This document shows, piece after piece, positions 1 through 5,860 of a stretch of DNA of 5,877 nucleotides. Source of the stretch: Chitinophagales bacterium (lineage in GTDB: Bacteria; Bacteroidota; Bacteroidia; Chitinophagales; UBA10324); contig JACCZV010000340.1 of assembly GCA_013695775.1 (NCBI GenBank), positions 1 to 5,877 on the forward strand. The letters run 5' to 3'. The notes beneath the pieces were generated by a model. It was not told the DNA's origin. It saw nothing but the letters and a program-made list of their open reading frames with translations, and ran no database searches. The stretch's first letter is position 1; every line of letters starts with the position of its first letter. A program made the position numbers and the translations under genes.

Positions 1-1982
1 TCATCCCAGGTAGCTTGCAATGCAACTTCTGAAGTAACAGTCCCATTCAGGTTTTTATCGGTCAACGCTGGTTGGCCGAAGTTGTTGAACTCATAGAACA
101 GTTGCGAAATATTAAGGTTGTCAAGCCTGGCGTTGAGATCAAGCAAGCTTCTACTCCCATGGGTAATGTCGAGTTTTCCCTTGGCCGTCACGTTGCCCTG
201 TTCGGCATTCATACCAAAATCATTAAAATAAATATGGTTACCAAGAAACAGAATGTTACCATGAAGTGACGAAGCATTAAATCTCTCATAGGCAAACCTC
301 CCGATGTTGCCCGTTATGGAACCTGTAAATGCATAGAAAAGCGTAGGAATAGGGTAATCTCGCGATTGTTGGCTTTTAGTTATCGAATGAGTTTTTACGC
401 CCACCAGGTCTGTCCACTTCAAATAGCGTGAAGTGAGTTTTATATTCAATCCGATTTTTTGTTGATTCTTCACCGAATCATTCACAGAGGCAATCAGGTA
501 AGGAATGAAGTTATTAATGGTTCCGTCAACATCAAGGTCACTTTCACTGGCCTTGAAACTGAATCGATCAATAGCTATTTGATTGTTGTCGATTTCAAAG
601 GCACCATTCAGTTGATTGTACGATGTTGTTTTTGTGGTGACAGAAACATCTTTTAAGATAAAGCTTCCCCCAGCCTCAATCTTATTCAGGTCAAGGGATC
701 GGGATATGCCATCAACCTTTCCCCGAAAGAAAAATTGTTGAAAGGCGACAGTGCCGCTAAGACCGGTAATATAATCTGAGGGAAACAGTGGCTGGATCTT
801 TTCCAGCGATACAGTCCCATTTAATTTCATATCGAGGTAGGGATGAAGGAAATTTTTTAAGATTAGACTTCCGCTTACCGGGGTGTTGCGGAACGTGGTA
901 GAGAAATCAATCAGCTCAAGAGAAGAGGAAGACAGGCTTCCTGAAACACCATTTGAGTAATGCCCTGTCAAGTTTACACGCCGAAATGATTCCTTCATCT
1001 TATCGTGAGAAAACAGCCCATTGTTAATTCCGAAATGAACATCTACTTTAGGATTCACATTTTCAGAGATCCTGCCTGCAATAGATCCGTTAAACTGAAT
1101 CAATCCTTTACTCTTGAAATGTGAAAAGTACAAGCGGTATTTTTCTGGTAACAGTGCCGCAATTTGTTCAATGCGCAGATTGTCACCTGCGAGTTTAAGA
1201 TCCACATCATTGCCATTCCTTTGAGACATCAGACTTCCCGATAGGAGAAATCGGTTGCCCTCGATGGTAATTTCTGCATCATCAATCTTATAAAAGTTTT
1301 CTAAAAGATTTACCTCTAACCTGCAATTAAGCTCTACATCCCGATTTGGCAGATAGTCAATGCCATGAATCTTCAATTGTTTACAAAAAAGATCAGATTG
1401 AATGTTCAATAAAAAGTTATCGGATGAGAAATTGCCAGTGAGAGTGGAAGAAAGTGTATTGAAAGCATAATGCTGATGAACACGCTCATCATCATAAAAA
1501 ATTTGAAGGTTCATAAGCAATGCTTCTTCAATACTTAGTGTAAATTTTTCCCGGGGAGAGTCTTTGGAAGTTTTAAAAATATTATAGTTGTTAGATCCTT
1601 CGGCATTTCTTCTTACCTGCAATAGACCATCTTCCACCACTACTTGTTTGATTCTATAGTTGTTTCTAAGGAGGTCCCATAAATTAAATAGCAGGGAAAT
1701 TTTTTCACAGACAAGCAAATTCTTCTTCTCTGAAAAAGATTCTTTTATCTCTACGCTATTAAATGTTATGGATGCAAGGGGGAAATTTGAAAGCAGAGAA
1801 AAGCTAATTTTTCCATTTATATTAACTTCTGTAGCAAGCTGATTGTTAAGTTCTTGTACTGCTACCACTTTAATCTTTTCTTCGAAGATTAATCCGGTTA
1901 TCCATCCTGCAATCAATAAAGCCAGTAGGATAATACTGAATATTATCAGACCTCTAATTCCTTTTTTTTGCACAGGAAGCAT
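1..1982 (-). CDS. AsmA-like membrane-anchored protein, N-terminal part (3' end beyond the window)
   Basis: The frame is open from the ATG at 1982 to the left edge: 660 codons without a stop, so the C-terminus is missing. An in-frame TAA lies 24 nt upstream of the ATG with no other ATG between, which fixes the start. Residues about 11-33 form one hydrophobic membrane anchor after a basic N-terminus (VQKKGIRG). The next stretch, with the motif TEVNINGKISFSLLSNFPLA at 51-70, is the usual AsmA N-terminal signature. The rest is long, beta-rich and repetitive, with recurring LxGxVxL-type strands (LNGTVSLEKIQPLF at 387-400, NVTAKGKLDI at 597-606), as in the AsmA/TamB/YhdP group. Such proteins span the periplasm from an inner-membrane anchor and are linked to outer-membrane assembly or inter-membrane lipid transport; the precise role of Bacteroidota paralogues is not known to me. 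Family members are often 800-1000 residues, so perhaps a quarter is missing. Family assignment is confident; function is inferred. Confidence 0.88.
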   Translation of the reverse strand, partial: MLPVQKKGIRGLIIFSIILLALLIAGWITGLIFEEKIKVVAVQELNNQLATEVNINGKISFSLLSNFPLASITFNSVEIKESFSEKKNLLVCEKISLLFNLWDLLRNNYRIKQVVVEDGLLQVRRNAEGSNNYNIFKTSKDSPREKFTLSIEEALLMNLQIFYDDERVHQHYAFNTLSSTLTGNFSSDNFLLNIQSDLFCKQLKIHGIDYLPNRDVELNCRLEVNLLENFYKIDDAEITIEGNRFLLSGSLMSQRNGNDVDLKLAGDNLRIEQIAALLPEKYRLYFSHFKSKGLIQFNGSIAGRISENVNPKVDVHFGINNGLFSHDKMKESFRRVNLTGHYSNGVSGSLSSSSLELIDFSTTFRNTPVSGSLILKNFLHPYLDMKLNGTVSLEKIQPLFPSDYITGLSGTVAFQQFFFRGKVDGISRSLDLNKIEAGGSFILKDVSVTTKTTSYNQLNGAFEIDNNQIAIDRFSFKASESDLDVDGTINNFIPYLIASVNDSVKNQQKIGLNIKLTSRYLKWTDLVGVKTHSITKSQQSRDYPIPTLFYAFTGSITGNIGRFAYERFNASSLHGNILFLGNHIYFNDFGMNAEQGNVTAKGKLDITHGSRSLLDLNARLDNLNISQLFYEFNNFGQPALTDKNLNGTVTSEVALQATWD

Positions 1983-2010
1983 AACTGCTTTTACACGGAA
2001 ATATTATATT

Positions 2011-2040
2011 CAAAGTTAAGTTATGGGCAGGGTAAGCCAG
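2011..2040 (-). promoter_or_regulatory. Probable Bacteroidota-type promoter of the AsmA-like gene
   Basis: Read on the minus strand, TAACTTTG at 2018-2011 matches the Bacteroidota -7 consensus TAnnTTTG exactly. Nineteen nucleotides upstream is CTG (2040-2038), one change from the -33 TTG core. The box ends 28 nt before the ATG at 1982, which would leave a leader of roughly 20 nt. No Shine-Dalgarno sequence precedes the ATG, as is usual in this phylum. The site lies between the gene and the repeat island, so the gene can be expressed without read-through from kdsB. Consensus from established knowledge; start site inferred. Confidence 0.5.
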
Positions 2041-2105
2041 ATGTATCTAATTATGTTTTAAACAGTGAGGTTGTTGATAGGGGTGAGGGCCGGCTATTAC
2101 AATAC

Positions 2106-2340
2106 CCGTCACTGAGTGCCTCCCTACAACGCCGTCATTGGGGACTTGATCCGCAATCTATGGAAGTTAACGCTGAGATGTTTAGATTCCGGCTCAAGGC
2201 CCGAATGACGAACCCTTAACGGCTCCCTGTTCAGTGTTGCTGCGATCCTCCAGGTAGACAGGATGTCGTTGATTGACTTGCTGACTTATCGGTCTTCCCC
2301 ACAACGCCGTCATTCAGTGCCTTCCCATAACGCCGTCATT
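2106..2340 (+). repeat. 26-nt lead module in two copies, each followed by CCGTCATT
   Basis: A 26-nt unit starting CCGTCATT and ending in AACG occurs at 2106-2131 and at 2307-2332. Each is followed directly by another CCGTCATT (2132-2139 and 2333-2340). Aligned from TCAC/TCAT, the two copies differ at only 5 of 31 positions. AACGCCGTCATT is identical at 2128-2139, 2303-2314 and 2329-2340. After the second CCGTCATT the copies diverge into two different palindromic elements, so the module acts like a shared head on different tails. This looks like a genome-wide dispersed repeat; copy number elsewhere is unknown from this window. Confidence 0.7.
2133..2210. repeat. REPIN-like pair of inverted palindromes
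   Basis: Arms 2133-2160 and 2183-2210 are inverted copies matching at 24 of 28 positions, separated by 22 nt. Each arm is itself an imperfect palindrome: ATTGGGGA-CTTGA-TCCGCAAT (2137-2157) and ATTCCGGC-TCAAG-GCCCGAAT (2186-2206), each with one mismatched pair. The outer ends CGTCATT and AATGACG are perfect 7-bp complements. Two REP-like hairpins in opposite orientation with a short spacer is the REPIN arrangement, which in other bacteria is mobilised by RAYT (REP-associated tyrosine) transposases acting from elsewhere. No transposase gene is present here. Structure is seen; the mobilisation mechanism is inferred. Confidence 0.7.
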
Positions 2341-2442
2341 GCGAGACGCGCCGAGGAGTGAGTGGAGCACGACGAAGCAATCTGTTTCGGATTAGGTTGA
2401 GTATAAACGTAGTAGTTATGTTATCGAAGGGAAGCAATGACG
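2334..2442. repeat. Second palindromic element with 9-bp terminal inverted repeats
   Basis: The ends CGTCATTGC (2334-2342) and GCAATGACG (2434-2442) are perfect 9-bp inverted repeats bounding 109 nt. The left half, to about 2384, resembles a widespread class of intergenic repeats running from CGTCATTGCGAG to GACGAAGCAATCTG; ATTGC at 2338-2342 pairs with GCAAT at 2377-2381. GAAGCAAT is directly repeated at 2374-2381 and 2431-2438. It may be a small non-autonomous element or a REP-like doublet with a diverged right half. No target-site duplication is evident and no protein is encoded. Confidence 0.6.
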
Positions 2443-2526
2443 CCATTGATTGGACGAATCTGCTCACTGAGCCGCCGTCCCACCATGCATCATTAAGCAG
2501 AAGCATTAAGATTTGGTCAGAGTAGC

Positions 2527-3288
2527 TCAGCTATGAAGGTCAGTTCCTTCATTTAAAAACTTCCTTGCGGCATTCAAGTCTTCAATGGTGTCAACGCTGA
2601 TTGATTCTAATTCAGTAAGGGCAGTTTGAATGCGATAACCATTGGCAAGCCATCGGAGCTGCTCGAGTGATTCTGCTTTCTCTAATAAATGTACAGGCAA
2701 TTTCACTATTTGACTTAGAACTTCTGTGCGGTAACCATAAATGCCAATGTGCTTATAATATACGCTGTTTTCAAGCCATAATTCTTCTGATACGCCACGC
2801 AAAAAAGGAATGGGAAACCTGCTGAAATACATTGCCTCCTCTTTCTCGTTAATCACAACCTTTACTTTGGAACTGTCAAAGAGTTCCGGGCTTTGAGTGA
2901 TTCGCTTAATGAGTGTTGCAATTTGAATCTCCTGATTTTTAAAACAACTTGCTATCAACTCAATCTGGTCAGGAGCAATGAAAGGCTCATCTCCTTGAAC
3001 ATTGATGATCACATCAAAATTCTCTTTGTGCCGTTGTATGACCTCCGCACACCTATCCGTGCCCGATTGATGATCTGGTAAGGTCAGTACAGCTTTTCCA
3101 CCGATAGAGTTAACAGCATTTATTATTCGCTCATCATCCGTTGCAACAACTATATCTTTTATACTGCTACACTTTTTAACCTGCTCATAAACCCTTTGAA
3201 CCATCGGCTTGCCATTGATGTCAGCCAATGGCTTACCAGGAAATCTCACGGAGGAATAGCGTGCGGGAATGATAGCAAGAATTCTCAT
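2527..3288 (-). CDS. kdsB: 3-deoxy-manno-octulosonate cytidylyltransferase (CMP-Kdo synthetase)
   Basis: The enzyme joins Kdo to CTP, giving CMP-Kdo and pyrophosphate. This cytoplasmic activation step precedes transfer of Kdo to lipid A during lipopolysaccharide synthesis. The 253-residue length is normal for the family. Motifs in order: the nucleotide-binding start IPARYSSVRFPGKPL (7-21) with NGKPM (25-29), ATDDERI (49-55), the sugar/CTP loop DHQSGTDRCAEV (72-83), VQGDEP (97-102) whose Asp100 is the expected Mg ligand, KHIGIYGYR (179-187), LEKAESLEQLR (202-212), and SVDTIEDL (231-238) with the second expected metal Asp233. Nothing essential is missing. The ATG at 3288 puts the start right at the conserved beginning. 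It follows nfeD by 109 nt on the same strand. No other Kdo gene (kdsA, kdsC, waaA) is in the window, so the pathway is scattered here. Confidence 0.97.
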   Translation of the reverse strand: MRILAIIPARYSSVRFPGKPLADINGKPMVQRVYEQVKKCSSIKDIVVATDDERIINAVNSIGGKAVLTLPDHQSGTDRCAEVIQRHKENFDVIINVQGDEPFIAPDQIELIASCFKNQEIQIATLIKRITQSPELFDSSKVKVVINEKEEAMYFSRFPIPFLRGVSEELWLENSVYYKHIGIYGYRTEVLSQIVKLPVHLLEKAESLEQLRWLANGYRIQTALTELESISVDTIEDLNAARKFLNEGTDLHS

Positions 3289-3330
3289 TATGGTTTAATT
3301 AGATGTATTCGGATTATGGTGCAGGTATTG

Positions 3331-3358
3331 CAAACTGAAATTTTGGTAATTTTTTCAA
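3331..3358 (-). promoter_or_regulatory. Possible weak promoter for kdsB
   Basis: In the 109-nt gap after nfeD, the minus strand reads TTG (3358-3356), 17 nt, then TCAGTTTG (3338-3331), one mismatch from the Bacteroidota -7 box TAnnTTTG. The leader to the ATG at 3288 would be about 35 nt. The spacing is at the short end of the accepted range, and in AT-rich DNA such a match may be chance, so read-through from nfeD remains an alternative. Confidence 0.25.
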
Positions 3359-3397
3359 TGCAGGATGTCAGTTAACAAGAATTTATAATAGGTTCAT

Positions 3398-4756
3398 CTA
3401 ACTTACTTTCCTTACCACTAAAGTATTTCCACTTACATCTACCACGCGAATGGCTTCACCGCCTTCAATCATTCCTCCCTCCGCCATAGCATCATACCGT
3501 TCGGAGGCAATCTCCACCTGCCCTGAGGGGCGAAGCACAGTTATAGCAATGCCCGTCTGGTTCACCAGGGCATTCAATTCAGCGCGGGTATCATGATAAC
3601 TCAGAGTAGCAGCCTGAGTATCGTTAAGCACAAAGCCACGCATCGCACGGCTCTTAAAGAGATTTTTTCCAAAAAGTATAAATAATAAGAAGGCCGTTCC
3701 CAGTGGCAAAACAACCCTGATTAGAGCAATCAGCATCTGCGTTGGATCAGTAAAGGAAAAATCAAAATTGACATTTCTGATAAGCGCAAGTGTTAGGCCT
3801 GTAATTAGCAATACAATGCCGGAAATACCTGGCACACCAAAGCCCGGAGTTACAAAAATTTCGATTGCAATCAATATCAGCCCAATAATAAAAAGTAAAA
3901 TCTCCCAATGCTCCGCCAAGCCATCCAGATATAATGGAGCAAAATAAAGCATCGCTGCGGTTGCAGCAGCGATAATTGGAAAGCCGATGCCAGGGTGCTG
4001 AAATTCAAAATAAAGTCCACCGAGGATAACGAGGAGCAGAATGCCGTTAACAACCGGATTTAATAAGAGGGAAATAAACCGGTCAAGCCAGCTTTCTTCA
4101 TGTTGAATAATTTCATAGCCATCAACATGCGCCTGCTTCAGCACCTCTTCAGTTGATTCGGCAATGCCATCGCAATAATTATATTTAAGTGCTTCACTGG
4201 AGGTAAGCGTAATGATTCTGCCGGAGTCAGCAACATCGTGCAGATAATTGTTTGGAGTTACCATGCCCTCAGCAATCTTTGGATCTCTGTTTTGCTGTTC
4301 GGCAGTAGAGCGCATCATGCCGCGCATGTACGATTGATATTTATCAGGCATCACCTCTCCATTTTGGTTTACTACGGATGCGGCACCAATAGTAGAACCC
4401 TTGCTCATATAAATGCTATCGCATGAGATGGCGATTAGTGCGCCCGCTGAGGCTGCATTTTGGGTGATCCATACAATAACTGTCGGTTTTGCGTTAAGCA
4501 AACGTGCACGGATGGAATCGGCCATGTCTAAAGCACCACCATAAGTGTTTAGCTTAATCAAAACATATTCACAATTTAATCGCTGTGCTTCATCCATCGC
4601 GTTTTTTACCAGCCGCCAGGCAGCAGGAAATATCTCCTGGTTTAGCTCGAACACATACACATTCTTGACTGTATCGGCTGCTCTTACATCGCTTGTGGGT
4701 GTGCTGTGCATTGCGCCATACAATGTGAGGATTATAGTGAACAACTTAATTTTCAT
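3398..4756 (-). CDS. nfeD: Long-form NfeD: membrane-bound ClpP-class serine protease
   Basis: 452 residues with the full NfeD long-form architecture. Residues 1-26 look like a cleavable signal peptide (hydrophobic core, then VRA before ADT). Residues about 30-215 are a ClpP-class protease domain with IKLNTYGGALDMADSIR (67-83), the nucleophile region QNAASAGALIA (99-109) with probable catalytic Ser103, GSTIGAAS (120-127), and DKYQSYMRGMMR (138-149) with probable general base Lys139. This corresponds to the Ser-Lys dyad known from the archaeal homologue PH1510. Five hydrophobic segments follow at about 232-250, 257-276, 285-303, 308-327 and 341-363. The C-terminus (about 390-452) is the NfeD OB-fold, with TVLRPSGQVEI and EGGEAIRVVDVSGNTLVV. 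The family usually works with an SPFH/stomatin or flotillin partner in membrane quality control; no such gene adjoins it here. The ATG at 4756 gives a sensible signal peptide. It is divergent from the LysM gene and upstream of kdsB. Confidence 0.93.
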   Translation of the reverse strand: MKIKLFTIILTLYGAMHSTPTSDVRAADTVKNVYVFELNQEIFPAAWRLVKNAMDEAQRLNCEYVLIKLNTYGGALDMADSIRARLLNAKPTVIVWITQNAASAGALIAISCDSIYMSKGSTIGAASVVNQNGEVMPDKYQSYMRGMMRSTAEQQNRDPKIAEGMVTPNNYLHDVADSGRIITLTSSEALKYNYCDGIAESTEEVLKQAHVDGYEIIQHEESWLDRFISLLLNPVVNGILLLVILGGLYFEFQHPGIGFPIIAAATAAMLYFAPLYLDGLAEHWEILLFIIGLILIAIEIFVTPGFGVPGISGIVLLITGLTLALIRNVNFDFSFTDPTQMLIALIRVVLPLGTAFLLFILFGKNLFKSRAMRGFVLNDTQAATLSYHDTRAELNALVNQTGIAITVLRPSGQVEIASERYDAMAEGGMIEGGEAIRVVDVSGNTLVVRKVS

Positions 4757-4863
4757 AGTGCTGTAAAATAGTTAGAAGGCAACTAATTTGCCCAACATAT
4801 TAAGTTGTTGAACAAAGGAAATTTTTGCAAAAAAGCTTTACAGTAAAATTAATTTTTTCTTAA
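4757..4863. promoter_or_regulatory. Divergent intergenic region between nfeD and the LysM gene
   Basis: This very AT-rich 107-nt stretch must hold the start signals of both flanking genes. For nfeD (minus strand) the best candidate is CTG (4843-4841), 20 nt, then TTCCTTTG (4820-4813), one change from TAnnTTTG; the spacing resembles that of the AsmA-like promoter. For the LysM gene (plus strand) AATTTTTG at 4820-4827 is one change from consensus but lacks a well-spaced TTG. Symmetric features that could be operator-like or chance are CTGTAAA (4761-4767) with TTTACAG (4837-4843), and TTGTT-G-AACAA (4805-4815). No Shine-Dalgarno sequence precedes either ATG. Confidence 0.4.
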
Positions 4864-5763
4864 ATGATGAAACTGATAGTTGTCTCTGCGCTGATATGTC
4901 TTCCTATCTATAACGTTTTCGCACAGGAATCCAATTCTGTACAAGTTCTCGTTGGTACTCATGTTGTTTTGCCAGGCGAAACATTATACAGCTTGTCTAA
5001 AAAGTATTCCACCAAAGTGGATGATATCCTGCAAATAAATCCTGAAATAGTTGACTATAATCTGTCAGTGGGCAAGTTGCTGAAGGTGCCGCTTATTTCG
5101 AAAAGAGCTGATCAGGCTACCATACCGGAAACGGCCATACTTCACCAGGCCTTAAAACAGGAGACCTTATACTCAATAAGTAAAAGAAATAATACCGATG
5201 TGGCATCTATCATGCGGTGGAATAATTTGTTTGAACCAGCAATAAAAGAGGGACAGTGGCTGATAGTGGGCTTTACATCTTCGAAAATAAATATTCCGGA
5301 TCGGCCACTTTCGAATGCAGCACCTACTGCATCAAAAGATTCCGGAAATTCTAATGCGCGGATATTTAATGGGGATTCTGAAATGCCTCCTGCTGCTTCC
5401 TCAACCTCTAAAGAGATACTGGATTCCACAACCGATACTGTGGCTGCAGCATTTTCAGCTATGGGGTTTTTAGAAAGAGGAATTGCAACCTGGGTTAGGT
5501 CTGAAAGTGACAATGGAAATTTTTATGCACTTCATGCAAGCGCTGAAATTGGCACAGAGATGATGGTAAAAAATTTAATGAACAGGAAAATCGTTACTGT
5601 TAAAGTGATTGGCAAGGTGCCGGCAACATCAGTTAATGAAAACGTGCTTATTAAATTATCAGCCTCAGCCGCAAAGACATTGGGTGTGCTCGATGAAAAA
5701 TTCTTGGTCGAGCTCGCTTATAATAAATCAGAGTATGATAAGGAAAAATTGGACTCTAGATAA
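4864..5763 (+). CDS. Secreted protein with two LysM domains and an RlpA-like double-psi beta-barrel
   Basis: 299 residues. TAA directly precedes the first of two consecutive ATGs (4864, 4867), so the start cannot be further upstream. Residues 1-20 are a signal peptide with cleavage probably at NVFA/QES; there is no lipobox cysteine at that site. LysM 1 spans about 32-76 (THVVLPGETLYSLSKKYST ... VGKLLKVPL) and LysM 2 about 93-137 (LHQALKQETLYSISKRNNT ... EGQWLIVGF); LysM modules bind N-acetylglucosamine polymers such as peptidoglycan. A Ser/Ala/Thr/Pro-rich linker (about 138-202) leads to a C-terminal barrel at about 205-285 with RGIATW, ALHASAEIGTEMMVKNLMN, VTVKVIGKVP and IKLSASAAKTLG, which follow the RlpA order. 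Where RlpA has DRGP this protein has GKVP, so the catalytic aspartate of lytic RlpA enzymes seems absent. It probably binds cell wall in the periplasm without cutting it (inference). Domain calls are good; function is unproven. Confidence 0.87.
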   Translation: MMKLIVVSALICLPIYNVFAQESNSVQVLVGTHVVLPGETLYSLSKKYSTKVDDILQINPEIVDYNLSVGKLLKVPLISKRADQATIPETAILHQALKQETLYSISKRNNTDVASIMRWNNLFEPAIKEGQWLIVGFTSSKINIPDRPLSNAAPTASKDSGNSNARIFNGDSEMPPAASSTSKEILDSTTDTVAAAFSAMGFLERGIATWVRSESDNGNFYALHASAEIGTEMMVKNLMNRKIVTVKVIGKVPATSVNENVLIKLSASAAKTLGVLDEKFLVELAYNKSEYDKEKLDSR

Positions 5764-5787
5764 GAGAGTAATTATTCAGACAATTTT

Positions 5788-5828
5788 TCTAAAATTTAGA
5801 TCATGCTAATTTGCTTTTATTTTATTTT
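5788..5828 (+). terminator. AT-rich hairpin plus T-rich tail, possible terminator of the LysM gene
   Basis: About 28 nt after the LysM stop, AAATTTAG (5792-5799) can pair with CTAATTT (5806-5812) with one bulged T and a 6-nt loop. It is followed by GCTTTTATTTTATTTT (5813-5828). The stem is weak because it has a single G-C pair. An overlapping perfect palindrome TCTAAA-A-TTTAGA sits at 5788-5800. Position and T-rich tail suggest a terminator, but stability is low. Confidence 0.35.
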
Positions 5829-5860
5829 GTCACTTTTCCTTTAACAGAAAGTAACCAAAA
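5825..5860. repeat. Imperfect hairpin near the right edge
   Basis: TTTTGTCACTTT (5825-5836) is nearly complementary to AAAGTAACCAAAA (5848-5860), with one bulged C and one mismatch, around a loop of about 11 nt. The pattern TTTTGTCACTTTT...AAAGTAACCAAAA recalls an AT-rich intergenic repeat that I believe recurs in Bacteroidota genomes; this cannot be confirmed here. The next bases include a perfect 10-bp palindrome AATCGCGATT (5862-5871). No gene is seen from 5764 to the end. Confidence 0.45.

Larger units (their letters stand above)
1983..2526. other. Gene-free intergenic stretch carrying a repeat island
   Basis: This 544-nt gap between kdsB and the AsmA-like gene (both minus strand) holds no convincing gene. 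An open plus-strand frame at 1968-2219 overlaps the AsmA-like start and runs through the repeats, so it is not believed. From about 2100 to 2480 the sequence is visibly richer in G+C than its flanks and consists of short direct and inverted repeats, listed separately. Smaller items are a hairpin ATCCT/AGGAT (2245-2249 with 2260-2264), an imperfectly spaced repeat TGACTT, a palindrome GCTCA-C-TGAGC at 2462-2472, and CAATG/CATTG (2435-2439 with 2444-2448). No strong intrinsic terminator with a T-run is visible just after the kdsB stop; the folded repeats may serve that purpose (inference). Confidence 0.75.

Noticed and set aside
72..1842. Several 60-65-codon plus-strand frames at 72-269, 459-656 and 1660-1842
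   Set aside because: They are antisense to the continuous 660-codon AsmA-like frame, whose translation makes family sense throughout.
1968..2219. Open plus-strand frame of 83 codons
   Set aside because: It overlaps the start of the AsmA-like gene, crosses both arms of the inverted palindromes, resembles no known protein and has no supporting promoter.
2106..2340. CRISPR array, suggested by 26-nt periodic repeats
   Set aside because: There are only two pairs of units, the repeated part continues through the would-be spacers, the pairs are about 200 nt apart, and no cas gene is present.
2434..2472. Intrinsic terminator for kdsB in the small dyads CAATG/CATTG and GCTCA-C-TGAGC
   Set aside because: The stems are only 5 bp and no T-run follows on the minus strand, so they are mentioned only as part of the repeat island.
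2518..2535. tRNA-like D-arm text (AGAGTAGCTCAGC)
   Set aside because: It sits at the kdsB stop codon, with no acceptor stem, anticodon arm or T-arm around it.
2893..4766. Plus-strand frames at 2893-3081, 4238-4426 and 4545-4766
   Set aside because: They are antisense to kdsB and nfeD, whose conserved motifs cover the same bases.
5142..5809. Minus-strand frame at 5142-5513 and plus-strand frame at 5609-5809
   Set aside because: Both lie in other frames of the LysM-barrel gene; the second runs past its stop only by chance and shows no domain.
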